Below are positions 58,697 to 63,489 of a DNA stretch of 63,489 bases, in pieces. A program made the translations under genes and the position numbers. The stretch is taken from contig CAVENX010000014.1 of the NCBI GenBank assembly GCA_963617275.1, positions 1-63,489 of the forward strand, in the 5' to 3' direction. Positions within the stretch are counted from its first letter, which is position 1. The number at the start of each line of letters is the position of its first letter. The stretch is from Limivicinus sp963617275. GTDB lineage: Bacteria > Bacillota > Clostridia > Oscillospirales > Oscillospiraceae. The notes beneath the pieces are model-generated. The model did not search any database, was not told where the DNA came from, and worked only from the letters and a program-made list of their open reading frames with translations.

Positions 58697-59440
58697 TTAT
58701 TCGCCGCTTGCAATAGTTCTGTATATTTTATAAGCCTCGTCTGTTTTTCCCCAATATACGAGCTCTCCGTGACTGAGCAATGCGGCCTTTTTGCATAGCT
58801 GCCGCACCTGATCTTCGCTGTGGCTTACAAAGAGCAATGTTGTTCCGCCTTTAAGCATTTCATGCATGCGTTCCTTGCATTTTGCCTGAAAACGGCAGTC
58901 GCCGACAGCAAGAATTTCATCTACAACAAGAATATCCTCTTTTACTTCTGTAGCTATTGAGAATCCGAGGCGGGCAAGCATTCCGCTGGAATAGTTTTTT
59001 ACGGGAACGTCAATAAAGTCCCACAGTTCCGCAAAGTCCACTATATTGTTGAAATGTTCATTCATAAATGCGCGCCCATGACCGAGAACGGCACCATTCA
59101 GGTATATGTTTTCCCGTGCGGTCAGATCCATGTCAAAGCCTGCTCCGAGTTCAATGAGCGGAGCAACGTTCCCTTTGACGCGGATGCTCCCGGATGTAGG
59201 CTCCATAACCCCGGCAATACATTTGAGAAGTGTGCTTTTCCCGCTGCCGTTTTCCCCGATAAGTGCGACGGATTCTCCGCGCTTGATCGTAAGATCAATG
59301 TTTTTCAGGGCGTAAAACTCATTGAACATCAATTGGTGCTTTACGGCCTTGATCATATATTCTTTTACGGTGTCGGTTTTTTCAACGGCAAGGTTGAAGC
59401 GCATAGAAACATTTTCAATTTGGATTACTTTTTGCGGCAT
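58697..59440 (-). CDS. Polysaccharide ABC exporter, ATP-binding subunit
   Basis: A 247-residue ATPase of the Wzt/TagH/RfbB type: Walker A GENGSGKST, signature NYSSGMLARLGF, Walker B DILVVDEILAVGD, with the typical early insertion (LTIKRGESVALIG). It lacks the extra C-terminal carbohydrate-binding domain of some Wzt proteins, so export should not depend on a capped chain end. ATG 59440 has AAGGA 7 bases upstream. It acts with the permease encoded just before it. Confidence 0.92.
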   Translation of the reverse strand: MPQKVIQIENVSMRFNLAVEKTDTVKEYMIKAVKHQLMFNEFYALKNIDLTIKRGESVALIGENGSGKSTLLKCIAGVMEPTSGSIRVKGNVAPLIELGAGFDMDLTARENIYLNGAVLGHGRAFMNEHFNNIVDFAELWDFIDVPVKNYSSGMLARLGFSIATEVKEDILVVDEILAVGDCRFQAKCKERMHEMLKGGTTLLFVSHSEDQVRQLCKKAALLSHGELVYWGKTDEAYKIYRTIASGE

Positions 59441-59450
59441 TGCAGTGTCC

Positions 59451-60227
59451 TTACACATATAAAATGAATTTTTTTGACAGCCTGTGAAAAACAGCCAGAC
59501 CGATGCATATGGCGGCAACGCTTGAAATAATGCAGAAATTCCATATACCAGCCTCGGGAATACTGCCGTAAAGCACAAGTTCTCTGAAAAAGGTCAGGTA
59601 ATAATACATCGGGTTACGGGTTATAACTGCGGCTATTTCTTCGGGCAAAATACTCACAGGGTAAAATATCGGCGTCAGATACATCCATGCAAGGGTGATG
59701 ACGGAATAAAGGTGCGTGATATCCCGGAAGTATACGCTGAGAGCCGACAGGATCATGCCTATACCGATGCAGAACATCAGAAGAAGAACGAGCGGAACAG
59801 GGAAGAGCAGGATAGTCGCGCTGAATTCGGCTTTCGTGAAAAGCATCACTATCAGAATAGCCGCGAGACTGAAACTCATCGTAACAAAACTTGATAAAAC
59901 ACGGCTTAAAGGGAAAATAAACTTAGGAATATATACTTTTTTTAACAGCGATCCGTTCTGCAATATGGAGTACATGCTCATGTTTGTGCTTTCGTTAAAA
60001 AAAGTCCAGAGCGTTTGACCGCAAATCAGGTACAGAGGGTAATTAGGAACGTCAAATCTGAACATATTGCTGAATACAAATGTCAGAACCGCCATCATCA
60101 GCAGGGGATTAAGAAGACTCCAAACATAGCCGAGAAAACTCCTGCGGTACTTTACTTTGAGATCACGTCTTATAAGCTCCTTAAGCAAGGGCATATATTT
60201 TATGAATCTGTTAAAAGACTGTTTCAT
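59451..60227 (-). CDS. Polysaccharide ABC exporter, permease subunit
   Basis: A 258-residue ABC-2 permease (Wzm/TagG type) with six helices and the family start LLKELIRRDLKVKYRRSFLGYVWSLLNPLLM. GGGGAG lies 5 bases before ATG 60227. It flips the lipid-linked glycan across the membrane with the ATPase. No wzx or wzy gene is seen in the window, so the pathway is ABC-dependent. Confidence 0.92.
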   Translation of the reverse strand: MKQSFNRFIKYMPLLKELIRRDLKVKYRRSFLGYVWSLLNPLLMMAVLTFVFSNMFRFDVPNYPLYLICGQTLWTFFNESTNMSMYSILQNGSLLKKVYIPKFIFPLSRVLSSFVTMSFSLAAILIVMLFTKAEFSATILLFPVPLVLLLMFCIGIGMILSALSVYFRDITHLYSVITLAWMYLTPIFYPVSILPEEIAAVITRNPMYYYLTFFRELVLYGSIPEAGIWNFCIISSVAAICIGLAVFHRLSKKFILYV

Positions 60228-61125
60228 CTGTGCTCCCCAATTTTTCTGCCGTGGGATCAAAAGCAAAGCCTTTCCTGATACCCTCAGCCAGAACCGATAT
60301 TCTTTTTCTTTTGCTGTCGTTTGCGAAAAGCAGAATTTTTATAAAATTCCAGATGCATTTTGCGGTATAATATAAAATACCGGCAAAGCCCTCCTGCCTG
60401 TATAGATAAGCCTCGTTGCGGAACGCGTATACATATCTGTGAAGCTGTCCGGCGGGCGCCTTTGAGATATCGCTGCCCGTGTTGCTGCTCATAGCATGTA
60501 TTACTGTGCTTTTATCTGCGACATAGCCGGGAAGCTTGCCTCTAACCGCAATTCGGCGTGTATATTCGATATCGTCTCCCCAAATAAAAAAATCACTTAT
60601 CGGCAGCCCGTATTCTGCAACGATGGCCGTTTTTATGAAGAGCGAAACAAAAGTCGCCTGTTCAGCCCTTCTGAGCCCGATTTTGCCTGACTTGCCGCAA
60701 AAATGGACATACGGCTTCTGCCGGTTCATTCTGCATGGACTTCCGTCGATCCACAGAGCAGTGCTCGATATCCATCCGAAATCTCCGTCAAGGGCACAGG
60801 AGGCTTCGACAAGCTTTTCAAGTGCGTCATTTTGCGGAAAACAGTCGTCATCCATGAGCCATATATATTCATAACCGGCTTCAACGGCCCAGCGAAGCCC
60901 GGCATTAAATCCGCCCGCACCGCCGAGATTGTGGTTTGAGCAGCGATGAAAAACGCGTTCAGAGTCATTTGCCCTGAGCCATTCTTCCGTTCCGTCCGTC
61001 GATGCGTTGTTTATTATCAGAACATCGCAGCCGACCGTCTGAGCCAAAACCCGTTTCAGACATTCTTTCAAAAGACGCAAACGGTTATAGGTGACAACGA
61101 CTGCCGCAATTTTATACTCTTTCAA
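60211..61125 (-). CDS. Family 2 glycosyltransferase, GlfT2/rhamnosyltransferase-like
   Basis: A 304-residue GT-A enzyme: IAAVVVTYNRLRLLKECL, NNASTDGTEEWL, NLGGAGGFNAGLRWA, metal motif MDDDCFP and FIWGDDIEYTRRI, a layout seen in galactofuranosyl and rhamnosyl transferases. With glf in the operon, a galactofuranosyl role is attractive but not proven. The start is TTG, overlapping the previous stop, with GAGG 6 bases away. Confidence 0.88.
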   Translation of the reverse strand: MKEYKIAAVVVTYNRLRLLKECLKRVLAQTVGCDVLIINNASTDGTEEWLRANDSERVFHRCSNHNLGGAGGFNAGLRWAVEAGYEYIWLMDDDCFPQNDALEKLVEASCALDGDFGWISSTALWIDGSPCRMNRQKPYVHFCGKSGKIGLRRAEQATFVSLFIKTAIVAEYGLPISDFFIWGDDIEYTRRIAVRGKLPGYVADKSTVIHAMSSNTGSDISKAPAGQLHRYVYAFRNEAYLYRQEGFAGILYYTAKCIWNFIKILLFANDSKRKRISVLAEGIRKGFAFDPTAEKLGSTDETVF

Positions 61126-61883
61126 AACCTACCTCTGCCGTTCTGGAGTTCGTGTGAATATTTTCTGTACAGAAAAGACGTGATCTTTTTTATCCAATAT
61201 TGCTTCTCCGTAAAATAAACCGGCATTTCCACATAATCGATCTGATTTTTTTCGAGCCAGCAATCAATAAGTCTCTCGCCTAAAAACCCGAAAACCCGCA
61301 TGTTGTATGAGTCGTACCCAGCGGTATTCAAACGCTTCTGCGTCTCAAAAAGAACGTCAAACAGCCACTGACAATAACTGTTGAATACCTCTCTGCGCAT
61401 GATAAACATATTGAATCGGTGACCGTATGTACGTGCCATACATTTTTCAAAAAATGGCAGATACTCCGGATATAGCTCACACAGAACGCTGCGAAGCTCC
61501 AGCAGATCTTTTTCATGGTGGGCGTGAGCGTACTGCGAGTAGTTGGTTTCGATAAAATAGTGCCTCGGCTTTGGAAGGACAGCGGAGTGGTTTTCCAAAA
61601 GTCCGGCTATATCTTTTTCGGAAACGGGCTGCTTCAGTAAAATATTCCGTGTGAAAAAGCGTCTGTAATGGCAAAGCCCTATACAGTCTGCATCAAGATT
61701 TTTCCATGCCCAATAAACCGCTGTCAGCTCACAGAAAGCTTTGTTTTCGGCGGATATATTTTCGCCGTCGTCGTCTCTCTGGGTGCCGTCGAAATGTTCC
61801 GTATGCAGAGCCGCGCCGACCTCAACAGGAAGGTAGCAGCCGATGCGCGGCACTGAGACTTCCTTATGGAATGCGACCATCAT
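61122..61883 (-). CDS. DUF4422 (GT-like) protein
   Basis: A 253-residue protein with the DUF4422 signature: IGLCHYRRFF, then LPKPRHYFIETNYSQYAHAHHEKDL, YGHRFNMFIMRREVFNSYCQWLF and FGFLGERLIDCWL. The family is thought to be glycosyltransferases of surface polysaccharides. The family usually begins a few residues earlier (a KKIVMMVAFHK-like strand); here those codons exist in frame, but no ATG, GTG or TTG lies before them, so the start is uncertain. Confidence 0.82.
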   Translation of the reverse strand: MMVAFHKEVSVPRIGCYLPVEVGAALHTEHFDGTQRDDDGENISAENKAFCELTAVYWAWKNLDADCIGLCHYRRFFTRNILLKQPVSEKDIAGLLENHSAVLPKPRHYFIETNYSQYAHAHHEKDLLELRSVLCELYPEYLPFFEKCMARTYGHRFNMFIMRREVFNSYCQWLFDVLFETQKRLNTAGYDSYNMRVFGFLGERLIDCWLEKNQIDYVEMPVYFTEKQYWIKKITSFLYRKYSHELQNGRGRF

Positions 61884-61922
61884 AACGATTTTCTTCGTAA
61901 AATTATCCGGACTAATAATTAC

Positions 61923-63341
61923 TCACCGTACCGCAACACCCTCGTTTCTTTTACTGCCTGTGCTCTCGCTGTTGATAAAGTGTCCGCCGAAAACCGTCAG
62001 GAAAAGGATTTTGATATCAAGCCATACAGACCAATTTTCTATGTACCACAGATCATATTCGATACGTTTTTCAATGCTGCTGTCGCCTCTGTATCCGTTG
62101 ATCTGTGCCCACCCGGTCATCCCCGGACGGACTTGATGCTTAAGCATATAAAACGGAATTGTTTCGCGGAATTTTTCCACGTAAAAGGGAAGCTCCGGGC
62201 GGGGACCGACAAGACTCATCTTCCCGGTGAGGCAGTTAAAAAGCTGCGGCAGTTCGTCAAGACTGTATTTTCTTATAAACATGCCGAATTTTGTCCGGCG
62301 CGGGTCATTATCTGTTGTCCATGCCGTGTTTTCACAATTGCTGTCAACCATACTTCGGAATTTGAACATTGTGAACATTTTTCTGTTTTTTCCGACTCTC
62401 TGCTGCCTGAAAAGTATTTTACCGGGACTTGACAGCTTAACTCCCAAAGCAATCAGTGCCATAAGCGGGCTGAGGAATATGATTCCGAACGAGCTTGCCA
62501 GAATATCGAATACTCTTTTCACAAAAGCCCAGCCCACATTGTCCAGCCTGTTTCGCCTGAAGCTTATCATGTTGCTTCGCCCTATTGATGAAAAGTCCGA
62601 GGCGGTTGTGATAAGATCATTATAGAAAGGGATCATGCTGCATCGGATGCCGTTCCTGTCACAAGTTATCATTGCGTCCGAAATATGCTCGGCTTCATCG
62701 ATGTCCAGAGCAATAATTGCCTCGTCAATATCAGTGCTTTGCAATGCCGAATCAAGCGAATCAAAATCTCCGATTATCGGCTGCACGTTTTTACCTGATG
62801 AGCTGCCGACAAAGCCGATTATACGGTATCCGAGCTGCTTTGCATTTTTGATATCTGCAGCGAACTGTTCGGCAAGCTGACCTGTACCGATAACAATGAG
62901 GTTTTTTTGATTTATTCCTTTCAAACGGATAACGTTTGAAATATATCTCATTACGGCATATTTCAGAGAAACGGCGGCAGTGCTGCTTAAATAAAAACAT
63001 ATAAATACGCCGCGTGAAAATTCCTGCAATCTGAAAAAGTAGAGTATGCAGGCTGCCGAAATGATAGTGACAGTACTTGAAAGGATTATTCGGGCGATTT
63101 TTTGCTTCAGCTTATAGCGCCGGTCCGTGTTGTAAAAATGCGTAACTGCCAATAACAGCCAGAACGAAAAAGAATAAATGAATGCCGCTGTCAATGTGCG
63201 GCTGTTCCATGCGGCGACGTTCTCAGTTTTTACAACGATCGTAAGCCAGAAAAATGAGGACAATATATAAGATAAAACAACCAATAATATATCAATTATC
63301 ATATTGAATATATTAATGATATTCTGGTTCCTCTTTATCAT
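61923..63341 (-). CDS. Polyprenyl-phosphate sugar-1-phosphate transferase (WbaP/EpsE-like)
   Basis: A 472-residue initiating enzyme of polysaccharide synthesis. It has four N-terminal helices, a Rossmann-like middle domain (NLIVIGTGQLAEQFAAD), a further helix and the C-terminal bacterial sugar-transferase domain (VKRVFDILASSFGI, KLSSPGKILFRQQRVGK, KFRSM, DELPQLFNCLTGKMSLVGPRPELP). It loads the first sugar phosphate onto undecaprenyl phosphate. It is the first gene of the minus-strand operon, with GAGAG upstream, 23 bases from the right-hand element. Confidence 0.93.
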   Translation of the reverse strand: MIKRNQNIINIFNMIIDILLVVLSYILSSFFWLTIVVKTENVAAWNSRTLTAAFIYSFSFWLLLAVTHFYNTDRRYKLKQKIARIILSSTVTIISAACILYFFRLQEFSRGVFICFYLSSTAAVSLKYAVMRYISNVIRLKGINQKNLIVIGTGQLAEQFAADIKNAKQLGYRIIGFVGSSSGKNVQPIIGDFDSLDSALQSTDIDEAIIALDIDEAEHISDAMITCDRNGIRCSMIPFYNDLITTASDFSSIGRSNMISFRRNRLDNVGWAFVKRVFDILASSFGIIFLSPLMALIALGVKLSSPGKILFRQQRVGKNRKMFTMFKFRSMVDSNCENTAWTTDNDPRRTKFGMFIRKYSLDELPQLFNCLTGKMSLVGPRPELPFYVEKFRETIPFYMLKHQVRPGMTGWAQINGYRGDSSIEKRIEYDLWYIENWSVWLDIKILFLTVFGGHFINSESTGSKRNEGVAVR

Positions 63342-63364
63342 GATGCATCTCTCAACTGCTGCTT

Positions 63365-63420
63365 AAGCATAAGGTGAATAAGCGAACCCGTTTTTAAGCG
63401 GATATGAGCGCCGCATGCTT
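63365..63420 (-). repeat. Right copy of the 26-bp-core element
   Basis: On the plus strand: AAGCATAAGGTGAA, then the exact reverse complement of the left copy's 26-base core (63379-63404), then an arm ending ATGCTT. It lies immediately upstream of the wbaP-like gene, in the same orientation relative to that gene as the left copy has to the capD-like gene. The last ~70 bases of the window show a GGCTT-rich hairpin and no gene. Confidence 0.8.
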
Positions 63421-63489
63421 CGTTTTGCTCGATAACAAGGCGTCAAGCCTTCCTCAATCGCAAAGCCTTGCCTGCACCGCCTCTCTCGC

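Noticed and set aside
30386..63420. Calling the 33-kb region an integrated mobile element with attachment sites
   Set aside because: No integrase, relaxase or transposase gene is present, the flanking copies are inverted rather than direct, and no tRNA gene is split at either end.

Overview
The window looks like a chromosomal segment of a spore-forming gut Clostridium-type Firmicute (class Clostridia, probably Oscillospirales/Ruminococcaceae). The reasons are a forespore sigma factor SigG behind a SigF-type promoter, a CD1871A-type CXXC miniprotein, a group B-like [FeFe] hydrogenase, LytR-CpsA-Psr and poly-gamma-glutamate-type envelope proteins, and the absence of outer-membrane genes. Species assignment is inference; no rRNA is present. 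One tRNA-Ser(CGA) is found.

Left part (1-30.2 kb) is mostly housekeeping and envelope genes. It opens with about 0.5 kb of degenerate hairpin repeats, then a DUF6110/P1B-type ATPase pair. Next come sigG and an IscR-like Rrf2 regulator divergent from cysK. The cysK leader carries a 38-codon peptide with six Cys codons followed by a terminator and a competing pairing, which looks like a cysteine attenuator. After mnmA, ruvX and tRNA-Ser come a Gfo/Idh oxidoreductase and a large substrate-binding lipoprotein gene. That lipoprotein gene is bracketed by two AT-rich arrays of exactly 14-bp degenerate repeats. Then follow a frameshifted sugar acetyltransferase, rnz, cca, an orphan hypB, a second substrate-binding protein, a zinc-ribbon membrane protein, a NapH-TlpA fusion with a CXXC miniprotein, an MBL hydrolase, GT39- and DUF2142-type membrane proteins, CapA, and a MATE pump with a divergent LysR regulator.

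Right part (30.4-63.4 kb) is bounded by two copies of a ~55-bp element whose 26-bp core is identical and inverted. Each copy lies upstream of a polysaccharide gene that points inward (capD-like on the left, wbaP-like on the right). Left of centre are nfeD-SPFH, a eukaryotic-type hexokinase, a TlpA protein, and LysR with an [FeFe] hydrogenase and an ECF-S-like protein.

From 63.3 kb back to 40.2 kb runs one long minus-strand surface-polysaccharide operon: priming transferase, glycosyltransferases, ABC exporter, RfbF-RfbG-RfbH, a YerE-like ThDP enzyme, split transketolase, HMGL-type aldolase, a degenerate-aldolase/glycosyltransferase fusion, an SDR, UDP-galactopyranose mutase, a receptor-like Ser/Thr kinase with an extracellular C-type lectin domain, and an LCP ligase. 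Together they suggest a wall-anchored, ABC-exported glycan containing galactofuranose and a branched-chain 3,6-dideoxyhexose, with a glycan-sensing kinase in the same operon. The pathway assignment is inference from gene families.
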